Shown here: positions 17,299 through 23,672 of the stretch, one piece after another
Layout of the letters: each line of letters opens with the position of its first letter
Position numbering within the stretch: position 1 is the first letter of the stretch
Source of the DNA: a virus
Strand: one strand, 5' to 3'
DNA length: 29,139 bases
IMG/VR virus record: IMGVR_UViG_3300013126_004423
Span: 1 to 29,139 of that record
Translations under genes and position numbers: made by a program
Notes under the pieces: model-generated
Seen by the model: the letters and a program-made list of their open reading frames with translations, nothing else
Databases searched by the model: none
Told to the model about the DNA's origin: nothing

Positions 17299-17492
17299 TC
17301 AGGCGCTGGCGGCGGTCGCCTGCGGCGCGACGGGCTGCACGTCCGGGGCCGGCACCTCGATGGGCGCCTGCACGATGCCGTAGAGGGGCTTGGGCATCAG
17401 GAGGTCGGACTCCGGGGGCACGACCAGCGCCACTCCCATCTGGTTCGCCAGCGTGGCGAAGAACTGGCAGCCGGTGCGCTGGTCGCCGTACT
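17299..17492 (-). pseudogene. Displaced 3' end of the upstream gene, out of frame after a 131-bp insertion
   Basis: This frame reads YGDQRTGCQFFATLANQMGV...PKPLYGI (a second copy of the segment encoded at 17714-17833), then VQAPIEVPAPDVQPVAPQATAASA and TGA, with no start codon of its own. If the 131 bases between the two copies of the 12-bp repeat TGCAGGCGCCCA are removed, the upstream gene runs on in frame as ...ILATPMQAPIEVPAPDVQ... to this stop and gives a 285-residue product. The last part (17299 to about 17372) is therefore the true original C-terminal tail. Confidence 0.75.
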
Positions 17493-17503
17493 GGGCGCCT
17501 GCA
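17361..17503. repeat. 12-bp direct repeat bracketing the duplicative insertion
   Basis: The plus-strand 12-mer TGGGCGCCTGCA occurs at 17361-17372 and again at 17492-17503, exactly 131 bases apart. The bases in between are a near-exact copy of an internal part of the same gene. This looks like a target-site or microhomology duplication made when the copy was inserted. Confidence 0.8.
17373..17492 (-). repeat. Inserted copy of a 120-bp segment (copy A)
   Basis: Matches 17714-17833 over 120 positions with three mismatches by direct comparison; the offset of 341 bases puts it in another frame. On the coding strand one of the three differences changes Thr to Ala and the others are silent. Sequence beyond both ends differs from the donor. 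Confidence 0.9.
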
Positions 17504-18287
17504 TCGGGGTGGCGAGGATCGTCTTGTAGTCCGGCGCCACGGCCACGCCCTCGTGGGTCCAGGTGTTCCACATGTAGTCCATGTCGTCGAGCGCGCCCTT
17601 CAGGAAGGACATCTGGTCCCGCGCGGTCTGCATCGTGGCCTCGGCCTGGGCGATGCGCGCCGTCAGTTCGCGCCGGCGCTCGGTCATCTTGATGGCGATG
17701 TGGTTCGACTCGCCGATGCCGTAGAGGGGCTTGGGCATCAGGAGGTCGGACTCCGGTGGCACGACCAGCGTCACGCCCATCTGGTTCGCCAGCGTGGCGA
17801 AGAACTGGCAGCCGGTGCGCTGGTCGCCGTACTCCTCGTTGGCGGCCATGTCGATGCCGTACATCCCGATCGCGGCCTCGGGCTGCGGCTGGCCGGCGGC
17901 TGCGGCTGCCTGACGCTCGGCGCGGATCTCCTCGAGCGCGAGGGCGAACATCCACGCGATCGAGCTCGTGAAGAAGTAGGAGCCGTACCGCTCGATCAGC
18001 GCCTGGGCGGGGAGCGCGCGCGAGCCCGGGATCTCGGGCACCGGGGAGTGCATGTAGACCAGCGGGTGCTTGGCCATCCACGCCACGTACTCGGGGCTGA
18101 ACCATGGCTTCTGGGTGTCGGGCCGGCCGATCACGCCGGGCTCCCAACGGTGCAGTTCGAACCACGCGTCGGTGCGGGCGGCGATCGAGTAGACGCCGGG
18201 CGAGCATCCCCAGATGCGCCACGTGGGGTCGCCGTAGGGGGCGAGCCGGATGGACGACGGGGCGCTGCCGATGAGCGCGATCTTCAT
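17397..18287 (-). CDS. Conserved phage protein of unknown function, C terminus disrupted
   Basis: The start codon at 18287 follows a GAGGAGGAGCACCACC leader also found, in its last part, ahead of the gene at 18826. The present frame gives 296 residues; about the first 262 look intact. Residues 1-30 (MKIALIGSAPSSIRLAPYGD, then WRIWGC) and later FELHRWEPGVIGRPDTQKPWFSPEYVAWMA, SYFFTSSIAWMFALALEEI, IGMYGIDMAANEEYGDQ and PESDLLMPKPLYGI are a pattern I know from hypothetical proteins of many tailed phages; a Rossmann-like fold is suggested by the start. A helical segment (MTERRRELTARIAQAEATMQ) follows. The last 34 residues come from reading the inserted copy out of frame and are not ancestral. Function unknown. 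Confidence 0.75.
   Translation of the reverse strand: MKIALIGSAPSSIRLAPYGDPTWRIWGCSPGVYSIAARTDAWFELHRWEPGVIGRPDTQKPWFSPEYVAWMAKHPLVYMHSPVPEIPGSRALPAQALIERYGSYFFTSSIAWMFALALEEIRAERQAAAAAGQPQPEAAIGMYGIDMAANEEYGDQRTGCQFFATLANQMGVTLVVPPESDLLMPKPLYGIGESNHIAIKMTERRRELTARIAQAEATMQTARDQMSFLKGALDDMDYMWNTWTHEGVAVAPDYKTILATPMQAPSTATSAPAASSSPRWRTRWEWRWSCPRSPTS
17714..17833 (-). repeat. Donor copy of the 120-bp segment (copy B)
   Basis: This in-frame copy encodes YGDQRTGCQFFATLANQMGV and the following 20 residues to LYGI, in the middle of the gene. It is the apparent source of the segment at 17373-17492. Confidence 0.9.
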
Positions 18288-18318
18288 GGTGGTGCTCCTC
18301 CTCGGTGCTGCGGTTGGC

Positions 18319-18347
18319 CGCGCGGGCGCCTCCTCCGGCGCCGCGCG
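18319..18347 (-). other. GC hairpin between two small genes
   Basis: GGCGCC (18325-18330) pairs with GGCGCC (18337-18342) around a 6-nt loop, and the stem extends by five pairs on either side of one bulged G. It sits in the 74-base gap before the ribosome site of the gene starting at 18287. No U-run is present. Confidence 0.4.
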
Positions 18348-18361
18348 CGGGTGGTTCTGGG

Positions 18362-18826
18362 TCAGGTGCTGGTCGCCCCCGCGATCGAGCCGGTGGAGAA
18401 CGCGGAGAGCACCGCCCACACGGCCGTGGTGAGGCCGACCAGGTTGAGGCTGGCGCCGGCGTTCTGGGTCGACTTCAGCGTGGTGAAGCTCGAGCCGATG
18501 CTGGACAGGAACGTCTCGCTGTTGGCCGTCTTCAGGTACAGGGTGATGCTGGTCGAGCCGAAGACCAGCTTCTTCTCGACGCCCGGCACCGGCGGGTCGA
18601 GCGTGTAGACCGACGAGGAGCCGGCCGAGGTGCCCGCCATCACCGAGACCCCGAAGGCCTGCAGGTTCGTGCCGGTGGATTCCGCGGTGCTGGTCCCGAG
18701 GCGCACCTGCTCGGCGCCGACCAGCACGTCGAAGGGGGCGCGGCCGCCCGACTGCGCGGTGGAGAGGGCCTGCAGGCCGAGGCGCCGGCCGTGGATGCTG
18801 GTGAGGATGCGATCGCCGTAGCTCAT
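18362..18826 (-). CDS. Probable small virion structural protein (154 aa)
   Basis: 154 residues, Ser/Thr/Gly-rich and beta-prone with very few charged residues after the first 45. Start ATG with AGAAGGAGCACCACC upstream. Motifs include YGDRILTSIHGRRLGLQALSTAQSG, EQVRLGTSTAESTGTNLQAFGVSVMAG, VYTLDPPVPGVEKKLVFGST and a hydrophobic C terminus with LNLVGLTTAVWAVLS. This pattern is familiar from proteins encoded near the terminase genes of some tailed phages and is compatible with a head-decoration or virion-surface role, but I cannot name the family. A 105-base gap upstream holds only the ribosome site and GC-rich sequence. Confidence 0.78.
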   Translation of the reverse strand: MSYGDRILTSIHGRRLGLQALSTAQSGGRAPFDVLVGAEQVRLGTSTAESTGTNLQAFGVSVMAGTSAGSSSVYTLDPPVPGVEKKLVFGSTSITLYLKTANSETFLSSIGSSFTTLKSTQNAGASLNLVGLTTAVWAVLSAFSTGSIAGATST

Positions 18827-18931
18827 GGTGGTGCTCCTTCTGCCGTGGTCGGTCGGCTATCCCGGACGCGCCCCTCCCCTCGAGATCCCCGGAAAGCGCA
18901 TCGATCCCCGGGGTACCGTGATCGTTGGCGG

Positions 18932-19291
18932 CTATCCGCCCATCTTCCACCACTCGGCGGTGACGATGCCGCTGGTCTGCGCCACCACGCCCATCGCCGT
19001 CACCCCCCCGAGCAGGCGCTGCAGGATGCTGCCGTTCACGCCCTGGGAGAGCGAGCTCGTACCGGTGGTGGCGCCGAAGCTGGCGCCCGGGACCACGGCC
19101 GCGGTCGACTGGAAGTTGGCGAAGAACTGCAGGGCCGCGTTGGCGGTGGACTGGCCGGTCAGGCGCACGTGCGTGGCACCCGATGGCACGTCGAGCGTGC
19201 TCGCGGTGCCGGCCGAGAGCACGACGGCGCTCATCGTGTCCGGGGGGAGCACGATCTGGTCGGTCGGGTGCATCAGGCCGATGTTGCGCAT
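18932..19291 (-). CDS. Small beta-rich virion-type protein (119 aa)
   Basis: 119 residues from the ATG at 19291, chosen for the AGGAGG five bases upstream; an in-frame start at 19333 lacks a ribosome site. The sequence VVLSAGTASTLDVPSGATHVRLTG followed by ALQFFANFQSTAAVVPGASFGATTGTSSLSQG resembles small jelly-roll-like phage proteins, in which a SAGTA-V-VPxGAxxV strand pair is followed by an N-terminal or C-terminal binding loop. A Trp-containing end (VTAEWWKMGG) closes it. It probably belongs to the virion. No catalytic residues are seen. Confidence 0.75.
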   Translation of the reverse strand: MRNIGLMHPTDQIVLPPDTMSAVVLSAGTASTLDVPSGATHVRLTGQSTANAALQFFANFQSTAAVVPGASFGATTGTSSLSQGVNGSILQRLLGGVTAMGVVAQTSGIVTAEWWKMGG

Positions 19292-19337
19292 GGCTGCCTC
19301 CTGGTCGGGGCTTGGTGGTGCGGCAGCGCGCAATGTA

Positions 19338-19357
19338 GCACCCGGCGAACCGGGCGC
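19338..19357 (-). other. UUCG-loop hairpin after the small-terminase-like gene
   Basis: On the minus strand GCGCCCGG, the loop TTCG and CCGGGTGC form eight pairs including one G-U. The hairpin lies six bases after the stop of the gene at 19364, in a 72-base gap. The following bases are not U-rich. Confidence 0.45.
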
Positions 19358-19363
19358 GCAATC

Positions 19364-19942
19364 TCAGGCGGTGGCCTTCTTCTCGGGCTTGGGGGCGGGC
19401 GTGGCGGCGGCCTCGCGCGCGCCCATCGCCAGCGCGAAGGCCATGCGCCGGGCGAGGGTGAGCAGATCCTGCGGCTGCTTCTCGCCCTCGCCACCCTCCG
19501 GTGTGGGCTGCCCGGGCGGCGGGTCGCCGGGGCGTGCCTCGCGCCAGCCGGCGCGGGTCTTCATCCAGAAGATCTGCGCGACCGGCACGCCCCCCGGCCA
19601 CGCGGCGGTGCCGGTGGTGGCGTTCTTGAAGAGGCTCTGCGCGACGAGCGAGGTCGCCACGGCGTGGCCGCTCGCCAGCTCGGCCTGGAAGTGCGCGCGC
19701 AGGGTGACGGGGCTGATGGGGCGCCCGGTCTGGGGGTTGATCACCAGCTGCACGATCTGGTCCTCGCGCAGGCCGAAGCCTGCGGAGGCGCGCACGGTCT
19801 GGCGCTGGTCGGGCGTCGGCTTGAAGCCGGTGCCCGCCGGCCTACCGGGCTTTCTTCGAGGCGCGCTTGGCGTCGCCGGCGCTGGCCTTGCGGCCGGCGC
19901 GTTCCTTGGCGATCGCTTCGAACGTCCGCTTTTCGTCGGCAT
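19364..19942 (-). CDS. Putative small terminase subunit / DNA-binding phage protein
   Basis: 192 residues. The conserved core starts near residue 34: GRPAGTGFKPTPDQRQTVRASAGFGLREDQIVQLVINPQTGRPISPVTLRAHFQAEL, a helix-turn-helix-like block that senses a first-helix pattern common to phage proteins encoded just ahead of the large terminase, followed by LVAQSLFKNATTG and AQIFWMKTRAGWRE. The C terminus is charged and Ala-rich. Small terminase subunits recognise packaging sites and regulate the large subunit; position and HTH-like core support this. The only possible start before the core is ATG 19942 (GAGG six bases upstream), which forces a 101-base overlap with the tail of the broken methyltransferase. 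The first 33 residues are thus basic low-complexity sequence read from the other gene's frame. Confidence 0.7.
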   Translation of the reverse strand: MPTKSGRSKRSPRNAPAARPAPATPSAPRRKPGRPAGTGFKPTPDQRQTVRASAGFGLREDQIVQLVINPQTGRPISPVTLRAHFQAELASGHAVATSLVAQSLFKNATTGTAAWPGGVPVAQIFWMKTRAGWREARPGDPPPGQPTPEGGEGEKQPQDLLTLARRMAFALAMGAREAAATPAPKPEKKATA

Positions 19943-20689
19943 GGATGGCCTCTTTGCCGGTCAGCTCCTGCCACCTGCGCACCCCGGCGTCCACGTACTG
20001 CGGGTCGAGCTCGATGGCGTAGCCTACGCGTCCGGTCTGCTCGGCCGCCATGATAGTGGATGCGCTGCCCGAGAACATGTCCAGCACCGCCTCGCCCTCG
20101 CGGGTGCTGTTCCTCAACGCGCGGCGCGCGAGCTCGCGACGGGCTTCTGGGTCAGGTGAATGCTCACGCCCTTGCCGTGGCCGTTGTCGCGGCCGACCTC
20201 CCAGACGGTCTGCGCGTCGTGCGTGGGCTCGAGGTAGGCGGTCTCGCCCTTCAGGGGCTCGAGCGTGAGCGCGATCTCGTGGTTGTCGAAGCCGGTGAGC
20301 GCGAGGTCGAAGCCCATCGCGCGCAGGTCGATCATCTCGGCCTGCAGGATGGTCTTGTCCCACCCGCTGTCCTCGGCCAGGCGGTTGTCCGCGATCAGGT
20401 AGGCGCGCTTCTCGGCGGCGGTGAGCCCGGTGAGCTCGATCACCGGCACGCTCTTCATGCCCAGTTGCCGGGCCGCCTGCAGGCCGCCGTGCCCCTTCAG
20501 GATGCCGGCCTTCTCGTCCACGAGGATCGGCACCACGAAGCCCACCCGGCGGATCAGCGCGCACAGCTTCTCGATCTGCTCGGGCGGGTGCTGGCGGCTG
20601 TTCTTCTCGTAGGGCTTGAGCTTGCCGACCTCGCGGTATTCCAGCTTCAGGCGCCGGTCGAGCACCTGCGGTTTCGGGTTCTTTGCCAC
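19842..20689 (-). pseudogene. Broken ParB-domain DNA methyltransferase (deletion plus frameshift)
   Basis: From GTG 20689 (AAAAGGGG upstream) a ParB/sulfiredoxin-like domain is clear: KLKPYEKNSRQHPPEQIEKL, VPILVDEK, ILKGHGGLQAARQLG, IADNRLAEDSGWD. In intact relatives this leads into an N4/N6-type DNA methyltransferase with a DPPY motif. Here the sequence jumps near residue 148 (position about 20245) to the late part, TVWEVGRDNGHGKG and HLTQKPV, so the DPPY segment is absent. At 20135-20138 the frame then breaks: two extra bases (or one missing) after KPV send the reading to TGA at 20114, while the true continuation (ELARRALRNSTREG, LDMFSGSASTIMAAEQTG with the SAM-binding motif I, IELDPQYVDAGVRRWQELTGKEA) lies in another frame and ends at 19842. 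No active methylation enzyme is expected. The ParB part could still be made. Confidence 0.85.
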
Positions 20690-20724
20690 GTCGTGGTCCC
20701 CTTTTCTTTATCCCGGTCAGGTAA

Positions 20725-21762
20725 TTAGGCCTGCGCCCGCAGGCTGCGGCGCACCACGTGCTCCCACGTCACCGGCGTGCCGGCCGGCGCGTCCTTCAGC
20801 AGCGTCGCGCCGAGCACCTGGCCGATGAAGCGTGGCGCGATCCCTTCGGCGGGGCGCGCGCTTCGCACGTCCCCAGGCACCACGGTCTCGCCGGCGCGCA
20901 AGCTCTTGGCGAAGTAGAGGCTGCGGCGCAGGCGCCGCTGCGGTGCCTCCTCGTCGACGGGCCCGGTCACGTCCCGGCCGATCGCTTGGGTGACCGCCCT
21001 GCACTCGCGCACCATCGTGGCGAGCGCGTCGACCTGCAGGGAGAAGGCGTCGTCCAGTCCGCCTGCGGCGTCCAGCTTCACGTGCTTCTCGATCATCTGG
21101 GCGCCCATCGCGGCCGCGGTGATGGCCACGCCCATGCCTTCGGTGTGGTCCGAGAGCCCGTAGCGGCAGTCGAAGCGCCCGCCAAGCCCGCGCATGGCGG
21201 CAAGGTTCGCGGTCTCGGGCGGCGCCGGGTAGGAGCTGGTGCACTTGAGGAGCGTGATGTCCTGCGCACCGCCCGCGCGCGCGGCCTGCACCGCCTCGCG
21301 GATCTCGGGCTCGTCGGCCATGCCGGTGGAGATGATGATGGGCTTGCCGGTGCGGGCGATCGCGGTGATCAGCGGCGTGTCCACCAGCTCGAACGAGGCC
21401 ACCTTGTAGCGCGGGCATTCCAGTTCCTCGAGGAACTGCAGCGCCTCGACGTCGAAGGCGGTGGAGAAGGCCTCCACCCCGAGCGCGCGGGCGGCCTCGA
21501 ACAGGGGCCGGTGCCAGTCCCACGGCGTGTGCGCGCGCTCGTAGAGCTCGGCGAGGTTGCTGCCCCGCCAGGGCCCGTCCTCGAGCACGTAGCGGGTGTC
21601 CAGCACCATCTTCCCCGGCGCCCAGGTCTGCAGCTTCACCGCGTTCACGCCGGCGGCGGCGCAGGCCTGGACGGTGGCGATCGCGCGCTCGAGGCTGCCT
21701 TCGTGGTTGGCCGAGAGCTCGGCCACGATGTACGGCCGCGGCAGCCGCTCGCGGCGGCTCAT
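20725..21762 (-). CDS. pseI: Pseudaminic acid synthase
   Basis: 345 residues, the usual length. It condenses 6-deoxy-AltdiNAc (2,4-diacetamido-2,4,6-trideoxy-L-altrose) with phosphoenolpyruvate. The TIM barrel starts with YIVAELSANHEGS, continues through VKLQTW (Lys43), YERAHTPWDWHRPLFEAA (a PseI-type segment), YKVASFELVD and ISTGMA, and carries the two metal-site histidines of the NeuB family at H206 (SDHTEG) and H227 (EKHVKL). The C-terminal SAF (antifreeze-like) domain spans about 280-340 (RSLYFAKSLRAGETV...GATLLKDAPAGTPV). The HTPW segment and the PseB/PseF partners favour pseudaminic over sialic or legionaminic acid. ATG overlaps the upstream TGA by four bases; stop TAA is followed by a 35-base gap. 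All key residues are present, so the enzyme should be active. Confidence 0.93.
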   Translation of the reverse strand: MSRRERLPRPYIVAELSANHEGSLERAIATVQACAAAGVNAVKLQTWAPGKMVLDTRYVLEDGPWRGSNLAELYERAHTPWDWHRPLFEAARALGVEAFSTAFDVEALQFLEELECPRYKVASFELVDTPLITAIARTGKPIIISTGMADEPEIREAVQAARAGGAQDITLLKCTSSYPAPPETANLAAMRGLGGRFDCRYGLSDHTEGMGVAITAAAMGAQMIEKHVKLDAAGGLDDAFSLQVDALATMVRECRAVTQAIGRDVTGPVDEEAPQRRLRRSLYFAKSLRAGETVVPGDVRSARPAEGIAPRFIGQVLGATLLKDAPAGTPVTWEHVVRRSLRAQA

Positions 21763-22283
21763 TGCGACTGCTCGGCGTACTGGCCGAGGAGGCGCGCGGC
21801 CTCGCGCATGGTTTCCTGCGAGAAGTTGCCGGTGCGCTCCTCGTGCAGGATGCGGCCGGCCAGTTCCTGCGCCTGCTGCCCCATCTGGGCGCGGGCGGCC
21901 GCGCGCATCGCGCGCTCGCCCCCATCCTCGGTGGATTCGCAGGGCCGGATCTCGTTGCCGGCGCTCACCACGTTGCCCTTGTCGTCGAGGATCACGGTGC
22001 CCGCCTCGGCCACGGTCACGATCAGCCGGCCGGCGCGCTCGAGCACCGCGATCGCGGGCTTCTGCTTCGTGTAGTCGAAGCTCGCGCGCATCTCGGTGCG
22101 CTCCTTGTCGGTGATCACGCAGGCGAGGGTGTTGCCCGCCTGGTGCCGGTAGTGCCAGAGCAGCGCCATCACGTGCTCGGCCTTCACCGAGGCCGGCTGC
22201 GCCTGCGCGGCGGGTGGAACGTCCTCGACGGGCGTGGGTTTCTTGCGCGGCGCCCGGGGCGCGCGTGCGGTTTCGGTGCTCAT
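21759..22283 (-). CDS. Unknown protein in the sugar operon (174 aa)
   Basis: 174 residues with an ATG directly after a strong ribosome site (GAGGAGGAGA) inside the upstream gene. The N terminus (ARAPRAPRKKPTPVEDVPPAAQAQPA) is a basic, Ala/Pro-rich linker. The middle has HVMALLWHYRHQAGNTLACVITDKERTEMRASFDYTKQ, then AVLERAGRLIVTVAEAGTVILDDKGNVV, which suggests a small alpha/beta domain; the last part is helical (RAMRAAARAQMGQQAQELAGRIL). No signal peptide, membrane segment or catalytic motif. It sits between the acetyltransferase and the synthase. I do not recognise it; its style is that of phage hypothetical proteins. Confidence 0.75.
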   Translation of the reverse strand: MSTETARAPRAPRKKPTPVEDVPPAAQAQPASVKAEHVMALLWHYRHQAGNTLACVITDKERTEMRASFDYTKQKPAIAVLERAGRLIVTVAEAGTVILDDKGNVVSAGNEIRPCESTEDGGERAMRAAARAQMGQQAQELAGRILHEERTGNFSQETMREAARLLGQYAEQSQ

Positions 22284-22729
22284 GCTCTCCTCCTCGACGG
22301 GAGCTCGTAGGTCACCTGCAGCAAGCGCGCTCCCTCGCGCTCGAAGAAGGCCCGGCTTGCCTCGTTCGCCGGGTTCACGTGCGCAAGGATACGCCCGCGG
22401 TGACGATCGCGCAGGATGTCCAGCGCCTCGTGGGCGAAGCCCAAGTTGCGCCAGCCGGGGTTGATGTAGATCCCGAACTCGGACTGCTTGGTCAGGTAGC
22501 AGCAGCCGATGATCTCGGGCGACACGTTGCGCACCCGCTCGATCAGGTACCACGCCCGGTACGGGCGCGAGGCCACGAACTCGAGGTGGCGCTTCATGGT
22601 CGGCAGGCTGGTGTGGCTGATGTTGGTGCCGGGTTCCTTCAGGCGCTCCTGCAGCACCCGGTACAGGTAGGCCGGCGCCCTCGTGTCTCGGTAGACCGAG
22701 ACCAGCCGGCAGCGTGGCGCTTCGCTCAC
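22280..22729 (-). CDS. GNAT acetyltransferase, candidate for the PseH step
   Basis: 149 residues with a GTG start overlapping the upstream TGA by four bases. The GNAT fold is visible: substrate part YLYRVLQERLKEPGTNISHTSLPTMKRHLEFVASRPYRAWYLIE, central strand EIIGCCYLTKQSEFGIYINPGWRN (acetyl-CoA side), then LGFAHEALDILRD and NPANEASRAFFEREGA. This subtype (NISH near the start, YRAWYLI, SKQ/TKQ-EFGI) is one I know from LPS and flagellin-sugar gene clusters. In the pseudaminic pathway PseH acetylates the 4-amino sugar made by PseC, and this is the only acetyltransferase in the operon. It could alternatively acylate another position of the sugar. Sequence similarity to canonical PseH is not something I can measure here. 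Confidence 0.75.
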   Translation of the reverse strand: MSEAPRCRLVSVYRDTRAPAYLYRVLQERLKEPGTNISHTSLPTMKRHLEFVASRPYRAWYLIERVRNVSPEIIGCCYLTKQSEFGIYINPGWRNLGFAHEALDILRDRHRGRILAHVNPANEASRAFFEREGARLLQVTYELPSRRRA

Positions 22730-22944
22730 GCGCTCGCCCTCGTGCGGTAGGTGACGATGTCCCGCACGGTCGACACCCCAATGCCGTGCCGGCGCGCGAG
22801 CGTGGCGTATCCGCCCCCGCCGCCGTTCCCCGCCCGGCTTTCCTCCTCGTCGTACTCCTTCCTGATCTGGCGCACCTTGGCGTCCGAGACGCGTGCGTTC
22901 TGGTGGTCCTGGCCGATCCGGTGGCCGGTGTGATTGCGCTTCAT
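22726..22944 (-). CDS. Small helix-turn-helix protein
   Basis: 72 residues with a ribosome site GAGG seven bases ahead, inside the end of the HisF-like gene. The sequence NARVSDAKVRQIRKEYDEEES, a Gly-rich loop, then YATLARRHGIGVSTVRDIVTYRTR is a classic HTH found in phage DNA-binding proteins and next to HNH nucleases. The nuclease part is absent, and the protein is complete as it stands. Basic and small, it could regulate the operon or bind DNA. The Gly-Gly-Gly-Gly-Gly tract in the centre is unusual. Confidence 0.78.
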   Translation of the reverse strand: MKRNHTGHRIGQDHQNARVSDAKVRQIRKEYDEEESRAGNGGGGGYATLARRHGIGVSTVRDIVTYRTRASA

Positions 22945-23672
22945 GCCCTTGCCTCCACTCCGTTGTCCTTCAGGAACTGCGCCGCCCCCTTCGGGGTGGC
23001 GTCGGTGAATTGGAACATCGAGCCCGCAGCCACGGCGCTGGCGCCGGCGCGCACCGCCTCGAGCATGTGCTGGTAGGTACCGGCGCCGCCGTGGGCGATC
23101 ACCGGGATGTCGACCGCGTTGGCGACCGCGGACACCAGGTCGAGGTCGTAGCCCGTCATCGCGCCCTCGCGCTCTACCCGGGAGAGCAGGATCTCGCCGG
23201 CGCCCGCGTCCTGCCAGCGCAGCGCGGCTCGCACGGCCTCGGCGATGGTGTGCCGATCGGCGGGCTTGGGGTTGAGGTCCAGCGTGGTCACGTCGAGCGC
23301 GTAGACCACCGCCTGGCAGCCGACCACCTTGGCGACCTGCTCGCAGACCTCGGGGCCTGCGGTTCGCAGCACGACCTTGTCGGCGCCGGCGCGCAGGAGC
23401 GCCCGCACGTCCTCGAGGTTGCGCACCCCGCCTCCTACCGCAAGCGGCATGAAGCAGCCGGCGGTGAGTTCCTCCACGAGCCCGAGGTCCGGGCCTCGGC
23501 CCTCCCTCCAAGCGGCGATGTCGAGGAGCACCAGCTCGTCCACGCCCCGGGCCTGGTGGATCCTGACGGCCTGCGCGGCGACGCCCACGCTTCTCCACGC
23601 GTCGAAGGCCTTGCCCTTGACCAGCTGCCTGCCCCTGCAGAGCAGCGTGGGGATCACCCGGTGAGCGAGCAT
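22941..23672 (-). CDS. HisF2/WbuZ-type acetamidino-modification protein
   Basis: 243 residues, a TIM barrel of the HisF superfamily. True HisF uses two aspartates: D11 in the first strand and D130 in the fifth. Here the first strand reads RVIPTLLCRGRQLVKG, so residue 11 is Leu, while D127 (VVYALDVTT) is kept. Loss of the first aspartate with retention of the second, LVKG at 18-20, DELVLLDI and MPLAVGGGVRNLEDV are typical of the AglZ/HisF2/WbuZ family, which works with a WbpG/PseA-type amidotransferase and a HisH2 glutaminase to install an amidino group on a nonulosonic or bacillosamine-type sugar. It overlaps the amidotransferase gene by one base (TGATG). No HisH-like glutaminase is present in the window. 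Confidence 0.88.
   Translation of the reverse strand: MLAHRVIPTLLCRGRQLVKGKAFDAWRSVGVAAQAVRIHQARGVDELVLLDIAAWREGRGPDLGLVEELTAGCFMPLAVGGGVRNLEDVRALLRAGADKVVLRTAGPEVCEQVAKVVGCQAVVYALDVTTLDLNPKPADRHTIAEAVRAALRWQDAGAGEILLSRVEREGAMTGYDLDLVSAVANAVDIPVIAHGGAGTYQHMLEAVRAGASAVAAGSMFQFTDATPKGAAQFLKDNGVEARA

Noticed and set aside
17373-17833. Diversity-generating retroelement template/variable repeat pair, as in BPP-1
   Set aside because: The repeats are of similar size, but the three differences are not confined to adenines, no reverse transcriptase is seen, and the second copy disrupts the frame.
18841-18931. Promoter in the gap before the 154-residue gene
   Set aside because: Only GC-rich sequence and two GATCCCCGG elements are visible; no -35/-10 pair or phage promoter repeat recurs elsewhere in the window.
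22941-23672. Genuine histidine-biosynthesis hisF
   Set aside because: The first catalytic aspartate is Leu, and the gene is fused by overlap to a sugar amidotransferase, not to other his genes.
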